Shown here: one piece after another, positions 1-8,310 of the stretch | How positions within the stretch are numbered: the first letter of the stretch is position 1 | How the letters are laid out: every line of letters begins with the position of its first letter | Assembly: GCF_007993655.1 (NCBI RefSeq) | Contig: NZ_CP029077.1 | Coordinates: forward strand, 428,744 to 492,743 | Direction of reading: 5' to 3' | DNA: 64,000 bases | Origin: Candidatus Deianiraea vastatrix | GTDB lineage: Bacteria > Pseudomonadota > Alphaproteobacteria > Rickettsiales > Deianiraeaceae | Position numbers and translations under genes: made by a program | The notes under the pieces: generated by a model | Told to the model about the DNA's origin: nothing | The model's input: the letters and a program-made list of their open reading frames with translations, nothing else | The model's database searches: none

Positions 1-431
1 AAAAGTTAATGTTGAAAGTTGAAACAAATGGATCAATTTCTCCCGTTGATGCTGTTGGTATAGCATCTTCTGTTATGAGGGAAATATTATTACCATTTAT
101 TAATTTTGATCAATCTGTATCTGTTTTGAAGGATAATAAGGTACAGGGTAATACTGTCTCTCAAAAAGGTTCATCTTCTTTATCTGGTGGAACTAAATCT
201 TTTACAGATTCAGGTTATCAAAATAACAAAAGCGATGCCACTCCTATTGAGTATGTTGAATTTAGTGTTAGAACAAGCAATTGTTTGAAAAAAATGTCCA
301 TTAAGTTTCTTAGTGATCTTGCCGCCATGAGTCCAATGCAGTTATTATCAATGAAAAATTTTGGTAAGAAGTCTTTAAATGAAGTAATACAAAAGCTCAG
401 TGAATATGGCTTTAAGTTGAAAGATGATTAA
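1..431 (+). CDS. rpoA: RNA polymerase alpha subunit, C-terminal part (truncated by window start)
   Basis: This is the 3' end of the alpha subunit gene; the frame is open to the left edge of the window. The first residues (KLMLKVETNGSISPVDAV) match the end of the alpha N-terminal assembly domain. The last 60 residues are the DNA- and activator-binding alpha-CTD: FSVRTSNCLKK contains the arginine that contacts UP elements, and KNFGKKSLNEV is the second helix-hairpin-helix signature. The linker between the domains is about 50 residues, Ser/Thr/Asn-rich and longer than usual. rplQ, which normally follows rpoA, is not downstream; two unrecognised genes follow instead. Confidence 0.95.
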   Translation, partial: KLMLKVETNGSISPVDAVGIASSVMREILLPFINFDQSVSVLKDNKVQGNTVSQKGSSSLSGGTKSFTDSGYQNNKSDATPIEYVEFSVRTSNCLKKMSIKFLSDLAAMSPMQLLSMKNFGKKSLNEVIQKLSEYGFKLKDD

Positions 432-448
432 TTTTAATCTGATGTAAT

Positions 449-949
449 ATGTTCTTTTTTGTTAAAAATAAATACCACTATTTCATTTCTTTGGCTTTGA
501 TTTTTTTGATTTTAGTCACTTATTCTTTTTGTTCTGGAGGTATTTCACGTGTCAAGGGTGTTAGATACAGAAATTATTGGAAAAGTGGTAAGATTTCTAC
601 TCAAAAGATGAATTCATGTGAATTAAACGCTGTAAACAAAGCTATAGAAAACGCAAAGCTGTTTTGTATAAGCTTGAAGGATGATAAGCTTGTATCGGAT
701 CATTTTGGTCTTGTTACAGCCGAGTCTGCTAGAATGTTTAGCAAAAAAGGTTTAATTGATTATAAAGATCTTGCTATTGCGACAGATGATAAAAAGTCAT
801 TTAATATTGTTGATAAGATGTTTAAAAATCGTAAGAAATATAGAGATTCATTAACAAAAAATGATTCTGATTGTTTAAAATCTGGTGTGCGAAAATTGAC
901 TATTGAGCAGAAAATTGATGTGTGTGGTGGGTATTTTGTTATGATTTAG
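449..949 (+). CDS. hypothetical protein with N-terminal membrane segment
   Basis: A 166-residue protein that I do not recognise. Residues about 10-30 are strongly hydrophobic (ISLALIFLILVTYSFC), consistent with a signal peptide or single membrane anchor. The rest is basic and polar with several cysteines (positions near 29, 47, 64 and 143, plus one near the C-terminus), suggesting an exported, possibly disulfide-bonded protein. It begins 17 nt after the rpoA stop and is probably cotranscribed with it, in the place where rplQ is normally found. No SD-like site precedes the ATG. Confidence 0.6.
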   Translation: MFFFVKNKYHYFISLALIFLILVTYSFCSGGISRVKGVRYRNYWKSGKISTQKMNSCELNAVNKAIENAKLFCISLKDDKLVSDHFGLVTAESARMFSKKGLIDYKDLAIATDDKKSFNIVDKMFKNRKKYRDSLTKNDSDCLKSGVRKLTIEQKIDVCGGYFVMI

Positions 950-1000
950 TAATAATAAAATATTTATTTTTTTTGTTGTGAGAGTTATTTTTTTTATAAC

Positions 1001-1288
1001 ATGTCTGGTAATAATGGAAATCTTGACAGTGACAACTCTGTTGTAGTTAACATTGCTGATTGGTCTTTAAATAAGGTTGCCAATGGCACAAAAACTTCAT
1101 CTAGGTCTAGCTGTGTTAATATAGAAAATAAAGATTGCAATTCTGGGGGGCGAGGTAAATTAATTCAATTTAATAGTAAAAATAGCAAAACTACTGAATG
1201 CAATAAGTTAAATCTTTTTCATTCTAGTAAGAGTTTTAGTAGTATTTCATCTCTTAAAAAGGGTAGCAAGAAAAATGATTCAAAGTAA
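1001..1288 (+). CDS. hypothetical small Ser/Asn/Lys-rich protein
   Basis: A 95-residue reading frame in the rpoA direction, low in complexity and rich in Ser, Asn and Lys, with no recognisable domain. It ends in a basic tail (SLKKGSKKNDSK). A continuous frame of this length in AT-rich DNA, same-strand placement and codon use like its neighbours favour a real gene, but the composition alone cannot exclude a chance frame. Confidence 0.4.
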   Translation: MSGNNGNLDSDNSVVVNIADWSLNKVANGTKTSSRSSCVNIENKDCNSGGRGKLIQFNSKNSKTTECNKLNLFHSSKSFSSISSLKKGSKKNDSK

Positions 1289-1344
1289 AAGAAGTATAAT
1301 ATTTTTTAAAGCTTTATAAATTTTTGGCTTGTGTAACCGTTGGT

Positions 1345-1887
1345 CTAGAATCCAACTATAACATTTGCTGGTTTGATGATTCTATCATGTATCATGTATC
1401 CACTTGATAAAACATTTATTATGACACCTTTTTGATTTTCATCTTCAACCTTGACTTGTGACACAGCCTCATGTTTCTCTGGGTCGAATTTTTCGCCAAT
1501 TGGGTTTATCCTTTTGACATTATTTTTTTCCAAGAATTTTGATACATCTATTAATATTATATTTATTGCGTTGTAAAAGTTTTTTAAATCTGGGTTATTT
1601 TCAAGATTTTCACTATTGATATTTGAGATTGAAAGATATAAATTGTCTAAAACTAGTGCTAAATCTTTTATAACAGATGTAAGTGCGAATTTAACTGAGT
1701 TATCTTTATCGGTCATGAGTCGCTTTCTTGTATTTTCTGTTTCTGCAATTGCACGCAGTAAAGAGTCTTTTAGATCTGCGTTTTCTTGTTTTAAAGCTTG
1801 CATTTCAGATTCAATATTTGAGTTTGTTTCATTCCTTTCCTCAGGTTTTCTATCTTTTAGTATCTTGTCAGTAAATTTTTCAGTCAT
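1345..1887 (-). CDS. grpE: GrpE nucleotide exchange factor
   Basis: GrpE releases ADP from DnaK and is part of the cytosolic DnaK-DnaJ-GrpE chaperone. The protein is 180 residues, typical for the family. It starts with a charged N-terminus, then a long coiled-coil helix (about 20-60, with the signature NTRKRL), and ends with the beta domain: NPIGEKFDPEKHEAV and GYMIHDRIIKPANVIVGF match the family C-terminal motif. It is a single gene with its own promoter just upstream; dnaK is not in this window. Confidence 0.95.
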   Translation of the reverse strand: MTEKFTDKILKDRKPEERNETNSNIESEMQALKQENADLKDSLLRAIAETENTRKRLMTDKDNSVKFALTSVIKDLALVLDNLYLSISNINSENLENNPDLKNFYNAINIILIDVSKFLEKNNVKRINPIGEKFDPEKHEAVSQVKVEDENQKGVIINVLSSGYMIHDRIIKPANVIVGF

Positions 1888-1906
1888 ATAGTAAAATCTT
1901 TATATA

Positions 1907-1934
1907 TATATAATAACAAAATAATATAATTCAA
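1907..1934 (-). promoter_or_regulatory. grpE promoter
   Basis: On the minus strand, TTGAAT (1929-1934), a 16-bp spacer and TATATA (1907-1912) lie just before the grpE start. The spacing matches the other promoters in the window. It looks like a housekeeping promoter and shows no heat-shock (sigma32) -10 element. Confidence 0.6.
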
Positions 1935-1964
1935 GTAAAAAAGTAAAAAATTAACTTTTTACTT
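1933..1964 (-). terminator. rho-independent terminator of the 2033-3205 gene
   Basis: On the minus strand a 9-bp perfect stem (arms 1941-1949 and 1956-1964, AAGTAAAAA/TTTTTACTT) with a 6-nt loop is followed by a T-rich run. The tail of the run touches the -35 box of grpE, showing how compact the spacing is. The stem is AT-only, hence moderate confidence. Confidence 0.5.
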
Positions 1965-2032
1965 TGTCATCTTGTTGTGTAAGTTTTTTTATTTTGCGTG
2001 CAAAAGAAAAATGGCCTGAGTTTGTTGTTGTG

Positions 2033-3205
2033 TCAATGCCTTGTGATTGTTGAGTTTTTTTTAATAGGATCTTTTATTAACTTAAAATCTCGTTCTATTA
2101 GCTTGTCTTGAATATCATAATTTATCTTTTCTAACATCAATTCATGCTTACGTAATTCTCGAATATCTGATTCCATTTTTTTAATTTTGTTATACTGTGA
2201 TGAGTTTATAAAGTTTTCAAAGGCATGATTGAAATGAGTTTGAAGATTTTGCATAGCATCTTTGTCATTTGCACTAAACAATAACATCTCATTTATAATA
2301 TAATTTTTAGCATATCGCCCAAATGCATCAATTTTTGTATTTGAAGTAAATTTTTGTATCTCTTTCAGTAAATCAGTATTTATTTTTGCTGTATTTTTTT
2401 CGATTTCTTGATTTAATGTGTCTGTAAAATATTTTTCTTTTGCATTTTTTAAAGCTACTAGCTTGTAAATCTTACGTTGTACGTTTGTTATTTTATCTTG
2501 CATTAATATTTGTATTCTTTTTGCCCATTCATTTGTAATGTTTGGTATTTTTGATATAATAAAAGGGTAAATAAGTTGTTCATCTATATTATTAGATTTT
2601 GTAATATTTGATGAAAGCATTGTGATAAATTCAAATAGAAATTTATACATTGCTGTATCTTCGTTACTTGTGTTTAGATTAGATTTTGCAAGTTGTATTA
2701 ATTCGTAATATATATTGCGAAATTTATTAATTATTTCATTTATATCATATGTGGTGTTAGCGACTTTTGCCAATTTATTTCTACATAAATTGTCTAATTG
2801 ACCATTTACTGCATTTTTACCATTTTTTTGTTCAATTTGCTTAACATAATCATCAAAATTATTTATATTTACTTCAGATTGCGCTAAAGGTTTGATATAT
2901 ATTTCCTCTTCTTCATATCGTGTTGATGTTGTTTTGTCTGTATTTAATTTTTTTTGTATAGCTTTTTGCATTTTTTCATCCGTTAAAATCTGCTGTTTTG
3001 ATTTTTGTGCAATAATATTATTATGGCGACTAAATTGTTGCATTGTTGGTTGTATTTGTGATATAGGTATTTGGTTGGTTAATCCTTTTTTAAGATCTAA
3101 CTTTGTTGGTAACTTCAATTGTCTCAATTGTGGCACCTGACTTGCTTTAGTTGCTGTTTGGTTAGTTTTGTTAAGTTTGGGATTTTTGATTACAAAAGGT
3201 TTCAT
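2033..3205 (-). CDS. hypothetical hydrophilic, helix-rich protein
   Basis: About 390 residues, not recognised. The N-terminal 80 residues are Gln/Lys/Pro-rich and probably disordered. A long helical region with charged heptads follows, and the last third (MESDIRELRKHELMLEKINYDIQ) is likely coiled coil. There is no signal peptide or membrane segment. I place the start at ATG 3205, because the longer GTG frame (3223) would begin inside the mdh terminator hairpin. It stands alone between mdh and grpE and is probably specific to this lineage. Confidence 0.65.
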   Translation of the reverse strand: MKPFVIKNPKLNKTNQTATKASQVPQLRQLKLPTKLDLKKGLTNQIPISQIQPTMQQFSRHNNIIAQKSKQQILTDEKMQKAIQKKLNTDKTTSTRYEEEEIYIKPLAQSEVNINNFDDYVKQIEQKNGKNAVNGQLDNLCRNKLAKVANTTYDINEIINKFRNIYYELIQLAKSNLNTSNEDTAMYKFLFEFITMLSSNITKSNNIDEQLIYPFIISKIPNITNEWAKRIQILMQDKITNVQRKIYKLVALKNAKEKYFTDTLNQEIEKNTAKINTDLLKEIQKFTSNTKIDAFGRYAKNYIINEMLLFSANDKDAMQNLQTHFNHAFENFINSSQYNKIKKMESDIRELRKHELMLEKINYDIQDKLIERDFKLIKDPIKKNSTITRH

Positions 3206-3210
3206 AAAAT

Positions 3211-3243
3211 TAAAAAAATACACAGCAAGATTACTTACTGTGT
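3211..3243 (-). terminator. rho-independent terminator of mdh
   Basis: Downstream of the mdh stop, the minus strand reads ACACAGTAAG, loop TAAT, CTTGCTGTGT: a 10-bp stem with one T-G wobble (3220-3243), followed directly by a run of seven T. This is a clean intrinsic terminator. Confidence 0.85.
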
Positions 3244-3256
3244 ATGGATATAGTTG

Positions 3257-4216
3257 TTACATTTTATCGATGATTTTTGAAAGTTCTTCGACAGCTTTTA
3301 CAGATTTATCAAACATAGCTTTTTCATCTTTAGTCATGGAAGTTTCAACGATTTTCTCGCATCCGTTTTTCCCAACTACAACTTGAACGCCGATGTATAA
3401 ACCAGAAATTCCATATTCGCCATTTAATTTAGCGCAGCATGGAAGGGTTTTTTTGCTATCTGTTAAATATGCTTCAACCATTTGCAAAGCAGATGCAGCC
3501 GGTGCGTAGTATGCCGATCCGTTACCTAGTAATTTTACGATTTCTGCGCCGCCATCTCTTGTTCTTTGGATGATTTTTTCAAGTTCTTCTTCGGTTACAT
3601 CGCATATTTTTGCGTATTCATGAAGAGGAACACCTGCAACAACGCAATTTGTTGAGCCGCTTGTAACCGGAACCATAGTGTCTCCATGTCCGCCAAGTAC
3701 TGTTGCTCTTACGAGTTTGCGTGATAAATTGAATTTTTCAGCAAGGAATGTGCAAAATCTTGCTGTATCTAAAATTCCAGCCATTCCAAGCACTTTGTTT
3801 GCAGGTAAGCCGCTCACTTTTTGAAAGGCGTAAACCATTGCATCAAGTGGATTTGTCACGATTACCACAAATGCATTTGGTGCGTATTTTTTGACATTTT
3901 CAGCAACTTCTTTAATGATTTTGTAGTTAGTTTCGATTAAATCGTCACGAGACATTCCAGGTTTGCGAGGAAGGCCTGCGGTAACTACTATTGCGTCACT
4001 GCCTTCAATGTCTTTATAGTCCCCAGTTCCAATTATTTTTGCATCAGAGCCGTGCAAGTAGCAGGTTTGAGATATATCAAGTGCCTTGCCTTTTGCGCTG
4101 TCTGCTTGTATGTCAAATAAAACAATGTCTGCATCGCCTTTTAATGATAGCAAATGTGCCATTGTTCCGCCAATTTGTCCTGCTCCAATAAGAGCTATTT
4201 TCTTTTTTTCAGTCAT
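3257..4216 (-). CDS. mdh: malate dehydrogenase (NAD, LDH-like type)
   Basis: Mdh oxidises malate to oxaloacetate with NAD in the TCA cycle. The 319-residue protein has the Rossmann motif GAGQIGG (11-17), the substrate loop [12 protein letters not shown] with Arg84 and Arg90 (the arginines that select dicarboxylates), and the catalytic histidine in GGHGDTMVP (about His177). It is the short, lactate-dehydrogenase-like type common in alphaproteobacteria. It lies 21 nt after trxA and is probably cotranscribed with it; a strong terminator follows. Confidence 0.96.
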   Translation of the reverse strand: MTEKKKIALIGAGQIGGTMAHLLSLKGDADIVLFDIQADSAKGKALDISQTCYLHGSDAKIIGTGDYKDIEGSDAIVVTAGLPRKPGMSRDDLIETNYKIIKEVAENVKKYAPNAFVVIVTNPLDAMVYAFQKVSGLPANKVLGMAGILDTARFCTFLAEKFNLSRKLVRATVLGGHGDTMVPVTSGSTNCVVAGVPLHEYAKICDVTEEELEKIIQRTRDGGAEIVKLLGNGSAYYAPAASALQMVEAYLTDSKKTLPCCAKLNGEYGISGLYIGVQVVVGKNGCEKIVETSMTKDEKAMFDKSVKAVEELSKIIDKM

Positions 4217-4237
4217 ATTTATAATAAAAAAATTGTG

Positions 4238-4552
4238 TTATATATTTTCTTTAACCCATGATAAAATCTGAGCTTTTGGAAGTCCTCCAACTCTATTTGC
4301 AACCACTTTGCCGTCTTTAAAAACCATCATAGCCGGTATACTTTGAATTCTGTAATGTCCAGCGATTTCTGGATTTTCATCGATATTAATCTTAATTACT
4401 TCGAATTCATTTTGTTCTTGTGAAAGCTCGTTTAAAGCTGGAGCAATTGCTCTGCATGGCCCGCACCAAGGTGCCCAAAAGTCTACCAAAACCGGTTTTT
4501 CATTTTCCAAAACTTCCGATCGGAAATCTGTTTGAGAAATTTCTCTTGCCAT
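4238..4552 (-). CDS. trxA: thioredoxin
   Basis: A small cytosolic disulfide reductase of 104 residues, the usual thioredoxin length. The active site WCGPC is at residues 29-33 inside VDFWAPWCGPCRAIAP, and the cis-proline loop is visible (RIQSIPAMMVFKDGK). I chose ATG 4552 (MAREISQ), the normal thioredoxin N-terminus; an in-frame ATG at 4564 would add four residues. It is the first gene of a likely trxA-mdh operon. Confidence 0.95.
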   Translation of the reverse strand: MAREISQTDFRSEVLENEKPVLVDFWAPWCGPCRAIAPALNELSQEQNEFEVIKINIDENPEIAGHYRIQSIPAMMVFKDGKVVANRVGGLPKAQILSWVKENI

Positions 4553-4719
4553 AATTAAAATCAAATATTACATAGCCTTTTAACAATAAAATTTTATTAT
4601 GCAAGTTTTATTATAAGAAAAATCATTTTGTGTTTAGTAATCAATGATTTTTGCTAGATTTATCAATTCATTGAAAGAAAAAGGTAATATTTTAATGTGT
4701 TTTGCGTTGCACATGTGCA

Positions 4720-5592
4720 CTAAGATGTTATGTTTGTAAAATCTTTAAATTTATTCCTAAACCAAGTTGACTGGCGTTTTGCGTAATTTCGCGTTGCCTG
4801 CTGGGCTTTTTCGATCATTTCACTGTATTTTAGCCTTCCTTCGATATAGTCAATAATTTCAGCAGTACCGATGGCTTTATGAACCGTAAAACTGCGATCA
4901 TATTTGAGTTTTAGCAAGTTTTCAACCTCATCAACTGCGCCATTTTCAATCTGCTGCAAAAATCTCTCATTACAAGATTTGTAAATAACCTGTCTATCTG
5001 GCATTAATAGCCATTTTGATACCTCAAAATCGTCTAAAAAACCTTGTGTTTTCTGCTTTTGCCAGTCGTAAATACTTCTGCCACTTTGGCAAATAACATC
5101 ATATGCTCGCAGCATTCTCTGGCTATCAGTTTCCTTGATTTTGTCAGCTGCCATGGGGTCTTTTTCAGCTAAAAGCTTAAAAAACTCAGCTTTTCCAATT
5201 TTTTCCAGAAGATTTCGATTTTCTTGGGATATTTTAGGCTCTACATCGCAAATATTTGCCATGCCGTCAATTAAAAGCCTTATATACATTGCACTTCCGC
5301 CAACAAGCATTGGAATTCTGCCGTTTTTATGGCTATTTTTTATCTCACTCAATATCAAATCTATCCATTTTCCAGCCGAAAGCTGTTCATTTCCGTTTAA
5401 AAAACCATACATTTTATGGCTTGCGTCTTGTAAATCCTTTAGATTTGGCTGTGCTGATGTAATTGGAATTTCACGATAAACCTGCATGCTATCTGCATTT
5501 ATGATGTCAATATTACCATGCCAAGCTGCGTGATTTATCGCAAGCCTCGATTTCCCAGACGCAGTCGGCCCTGTAAGTATTATAACCTTCAT
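4720..5592 (-). CDS. miaA: tRNA dimethylallyltransferase
   Basis: MiaA transfers a dimethylallyl group to N6 of A37 in tRNAs that read UNN codons. The 290-residue protein starts with the P-loop GPTASGKS (8-15), followed by NADSMQVYREIPITSAQP, the prenyl/tRNA binding motif of the family. The mid-region GGSAMYIRLLIDG and the C-terminal RNYAKRQSTWFRNKF are also family signatures. It is a single gene with about 150 nt of AT-rich spacer on each side. Confidence 0.95.
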   Translation of the reverse strand: MKVIILTGPTASGKSRLAINHAAWHGNIDIINADSMQVYREIPITSAQPNLKDLQDASHKMYGFLNGNEQLSAGKWIDLILSEIKNSHKNGRIPMLVGGSAMYIRLLIDGMANICDVEPKISQENRNLLEKIGKAEFFKLLAEKDPMAADKIKETDSQRMLRAYDVICQSGRSIYDWQKQKTQGFLDDFEVSKWLLMPDRQVIYKSCNERFLQQIENGAVDEVENLLKLKYDRSFTVHKAIGTAEIIDYIEGRLKYSEMIEKAQQATRNYAKRQSTWFRNKFKDFTNITS

Positions 5593-5869
5593 TTTTTATT
5601 ACTTTTTCTAAATAAATAAATGTAAAATTAATTTTGCAAGTATTTTTAATGAAATATAAAATTTTGATTGATATTTATAAATATATTTTTACAATATATA
5701 ATATTTATGTCTTGTTAAAATATTATTTTTGAAGATGAAACAAAGTCGCTTTATATATATTTTTCTAGTATTTTTTATGCTAACAATAGTAAGTTGCAAG
5801 AAACAATCCAATATAACTTTAATTGCAAAAGGGCAGGGTGGTGATAGAAATGGTGCCATTTTACTTCAA

Positions 5870-5877
5870 AAATATTT
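5870..5877. repeat. 8-bp target-site duplication, left copy
   Basis: AAATATTT directly left of the insertion element. The same eight bases occur directly right of it (7336-7343). The site is its own reverse complement. Eight base pairs is the duplication length typical of the IS1595 family. Confidence 0.9.
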
Positions 5878-5902
5878 CCCAATGTCCCATTAAATAGTAA
5901 AA
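5878..5902 (+). repeat. left terminal inverted repeat of the IS
   Basis: 25 bp beginning CCCAATGTCCCATTAA; it matches the reverse complement of 7311-7335 at 23 of 25 positions. The ATG of the passenger gene overlaps its inner edge. Confidence 0.88.
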
Positions 5903-6369
5903 TGTTTAACTATATTCAATTTAGCAATATAGATACTAAATTAGGAAGTGTCACTGATTATGAAGTTTTAACTGGCGAAAATGCACCTGATAGAGCCAAA
6001 AGAGTTGTTAAAGCTGGCGATATTGTTTGTGCAAGTGTTAAAGATAGCGAAGAAAATATTGCAATTATACCAAACAATAAAGACAATGTAATTGCTAGCA
6101 CTGGTTTTGTTGTATTTAGGGCAAAGCCAAACATTATAACACCAGAAGCATTATATGTTTTATTAAAACAGCAAAACAATATTTTTCAAGTTAGATGTAA
6201 AGTTTCTGGCACTATTATGCCATCAATCAGTGCAGATGATTATTTAGAAAATATCGTGCCGAAACTTACTAAATTAGAAATAGATAAATTAACCACAGAA
6301 GTAAAAAAAATAGAAAATTTTAGAGATCATATTAGAACGGAATTATTCAATCTAATTAGCAATTCTTAA
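5902..6369 (+). CDS. HsdS-like target-recognition protein carried by the IS
   Basis: A 155-residue protein resembling one half of a type I restriction specificity subunit. Residues about 30-120 look like a target-recognition domain (AGDIVCASV, STGFVVFRAKPN, GTIMPSISADDYLENIVPKL), followed by a coiled-coil helix (KLTTEVKKIENFRDHIRTEL) like the HsdS conserved region. No HsdM or HsdR gene is present in the window. It lies wholly inside the insertion element and converges on the transposase gene. It may bind DNA on its own or borrow a host methylase; its role for the element is unknown. Confidence 0.75.
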   Translation: MFNYIQFSNIDTKLGSVTDYEVLTGENAPDRAKRVVKAGDIVCASVKDSEENIAIIPNNKDNVIASTGFVVFRAKPNIITPEALYVLLKQQNNIFQVRCKVSGTIMPSISADDYLENIVPKLTKLEIDKLTTEVKKIENFRDHIRTELFNLISNS

Positions 6370-7264
6370 TGCCATTTACTATAATCATTGAGAACATATC
6401 AAGCCCTCTATTGTTATATTTAAAACAACATTCTTGAATATAAGCGTCTAAGTGTTTTACACTTAATTTATGATAACTTCCAACTATTGCTCTTTTAAAA
6501 ATGCCCCAAAACCCTTCAATTGTATTCGTATGAATACCATTTTTAGCATATTCTCTTTTGCCATGATTAATAACAGCGTGGCTTACAATCTTTTTAAAAG
6601 GTTTGTATCCTGTAAAGTCATCAGTGTATAGAGTAGCTTTTTCAAAATCGGTATTTTGCATTAAGAAAGCTTTTAACTCTTCAAAAGTGAATTTATCTTG
6701 TTTTTGAGCTATTACTTTTCCACTTTCACGCTCAACTGCTCCAATTACACCTTGTTTATCCGTGCCACGACCTCTTTTATTTGTGAAATCATCATTGTCA
6801 TCTTTTTTCTTATCTCCTTTCTTTTTCTTGCCACCAATATAGCATTCATCACACTCTACAATACCTGTGAATAAAGTTGCCTGCTCCTTGTCTTGCATAG
6901 CCTGACGAATTTTCATTTGCATTCTCCATGCAGTATCTTTGTTGACATCAAGCTGTCTTGCAAGTTCACGGCTTGATATACCTTTCTTTGCATTTGTAAT
7001 TATAGCAATTGCAAGCAACCATTTTTGAAGTGGCAAGCGTGTATCGTGAAATATTGTATTAACTGTAACGGAAAATTGCTTATTACAAGCTCCGCAGTGG
7101 TGGTATCTATCACTATCTTTTACTTTTGTTGCTCCAACAGAGCCACAATAAGGGCATACTGGTTTTTTATTCCATCTAACTTTTTCAAGGTGCTTTATAG
7201 CTTGCTTTTGAATTTTAAACTTTTGAAAAACACTAACTATATCCATAAACTTTTTATTAATCAT
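6356..7264 (-). CDS. IS1595-family DDE transposase
   Basis: A 302-residue transposase. The N-terminal zinc ribbon CPYCGSVGATKV...HHCGACNKQF has two CxxC pairs and is typical of the ISXO2/IS1595 group. The catalytic triad is visible: Asp in VECDECYIGGKKKK, Asp in LYTDDFTGYK and Glu in HTNTIEGFWGIFKRAI. The frame is intact with full family length. It has its own promoter inside the right end of the element. Confidence 0.95.
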   Translation of the reverse strand: MINKKFMDIVSVFQKFKIQKQAIKHLEKVRWNKKPVCPYCGSVGATKVKDSDRYHHCGACNKQFSVTVNTIFHDTRLPLQKWLLAIAIITNAKKGISSRELARQLDVNKDTAWRMQMKIRQAMQDKEQATLFTGIVECDECYIGGKKKKGDKKKDDNDDFTNKRGRGTDKQGVIGAVERESGKVIAQKQDKFTFEELKAFLMQNTDFEKATLYTDDFTGYKPFKKIVSHAVINHGKREYAKNGIHTNTIEGFWGIFKRAIVGSYHKLSVKHLDAYIQECCFKYNNRGLDMFSMIIVNGIKNC

Positions 7265-7275
7265 TTGTTATATAT

Positions 7276-7304
7276 TTTATAAACATAATCTTTTTAAATG
7301 TCAA
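7276..7304 (-). promoter_or_regulatory. transposase promoter inside the IS
   Basis: Minus strand: TTGACA (7299-7304), 17-bp spacer, TATAAA (7276-7281), ending about 12 nt before the transposase start at 7264. The very short leader resembles host genes in this window. Confidence 0.7.
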
Positions 7305-7310
7305 GAACTT

Positions 7311-7335
7311 TTTTACTAATTAATGGGACATCGGG
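7311..7335 (-). repeat. right terminal inverted repeat of the IS
   Basis: 25 bp; read on the minus strand it begins CCCGATGTCCCATTAA and differs from the left repeat at two positions. Confidence 0.88.
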
Positions 7336-7343
7336 AAATATTT
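7336..7343. repeat. 8-bp target-site duplication, right copy
   Basis: AAATATTT directly right of the insertion element, identical to 5870-5877. Confidence 0.9.
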
Positions 7344-8310
7344 TAATAAAAAGGATATAAAATCAGATGTTATCTCGTCAATTGATGGTTTAACTTTTAA
7401 AAGCAGCCCTTCTTATTATATTTTTGTTGGACAATCTGCAGTTGATGAATTTGTTAAAAATAAACATAGTGAGGTAATGGACAACATATCTTTCTACTTG
7501 CATATAATTTCACCGGAAATAATTGATTTTGCAAAAAATAATCAAAATATCACGATTATTACAACGGAATCTGAAAAAAATCTCAATAAAAAAACTATTT
7601 CCAGTAATGTTATTTCAATTCCTCTTGCAATTCCAACTTATTTAAAATCTGAGTCAGTTCAAGCATACGAAGATAATAAAAAAGTGATACACGAGCTACT
7701 TTCACGCGCAACAATTCACCTTGGTGGCTTGTATAAAAATGCACAAAATCAAGATGTTATAATAACCGATAGTCAATTTCAAAGCATTCCAAAAGACTTG
7801 AATTTAACTAGTAAAAACCATGTTTCAGTAATTGTTCACCCAAGAACATTTAAAGATGTAATTGATAAACCAATGCAGATTAAAAAAAGATTACTACTGC
7901 TGACAAAAGATGGCAAGTTGAATAAAAATATGCACTTTTTTGTGCCAAAGAATTTATATGATATTCTAAATGCAAAGGAAAATTCAGGACTGTTTTCTGG
8001 TTTTAATATTCAATTGTCACCTCCTTATAATGGCGTTTTATACGCAATTAATGAATTGCAAATGTGCGAGCAAAAGCAATTTGTTTCGGTTGATCAGTAC
8101 AACGCTTTTGCGGATATAAAATGTAAAGTTCACGGATTTTTACTCAATAAAAGCGATGTAAATCAGAAGAAGTATCTGAATAAATATAACTCGATTAACT
8201 TAAATCAAGATGTTTTAAAGGGATTTTTAAAGATAGTAAAGTAACATCAAGCAAGGCTAAAATTTAGCAAGGAGGACTTTTGCGCTATGGGGGTTGGGGT
8301 TTAAAAAGTT

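Larger units (their letters stand above)
5878..7335 (-). mobile_element. IS1595-family (ISXO2-like) element with an HsdS-like passenger gene
   Basis: A 1458-bp element bounded by 25-bp terminal inverted repeats (5878-5902 and 7311-7335, two mismatches, outer bases CCC) and an 8-bp duplication AAATATTT. It holds two converging genes: a 302-residue DDE transposase on the minus strand and a 155-residue HsdS-like gene on the plus strand, whose 3' ends overlap by 14 nt. Both genes are intact and the repeats are nearly identical, so the element looks active or recently active. Confidence 0.92.
5735..8244 (+). pseudogene. lipoprotein gene split by an IS1595-type insertion
   Basis: The 5' part (5735-5877) encodes a clear lipoprotein signal, MKQSRFIYIFLVFFMLTIVSC, with lipobox IVSC. 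The 3' part (7344-8244) encodes the remaining 300 residues. Removing 5878-7335 and one copy of the 8-bp duplication joins them in one frame (1044 nt, 347 residues plus stop) with no other damage. So the insertion is recent, and it inactivates the gene unless the 3' part is expressed from its internal ATG at 7477. Function is not recognised; the restored sequence (KGQGGDRNGAILLQKYF near the start) looks like a secreted or periplasmic solute-interacting lipoprotein, but that is a guess. Confidence 0.85.

Noticed and set aside
8266-8276. A GGAGG string in the gap after the lipoprotein fragment, as an SD site
   Set aside because: No start codon follows at a suitable distance on the plus strand and the neighbouring gene is on the other strand.
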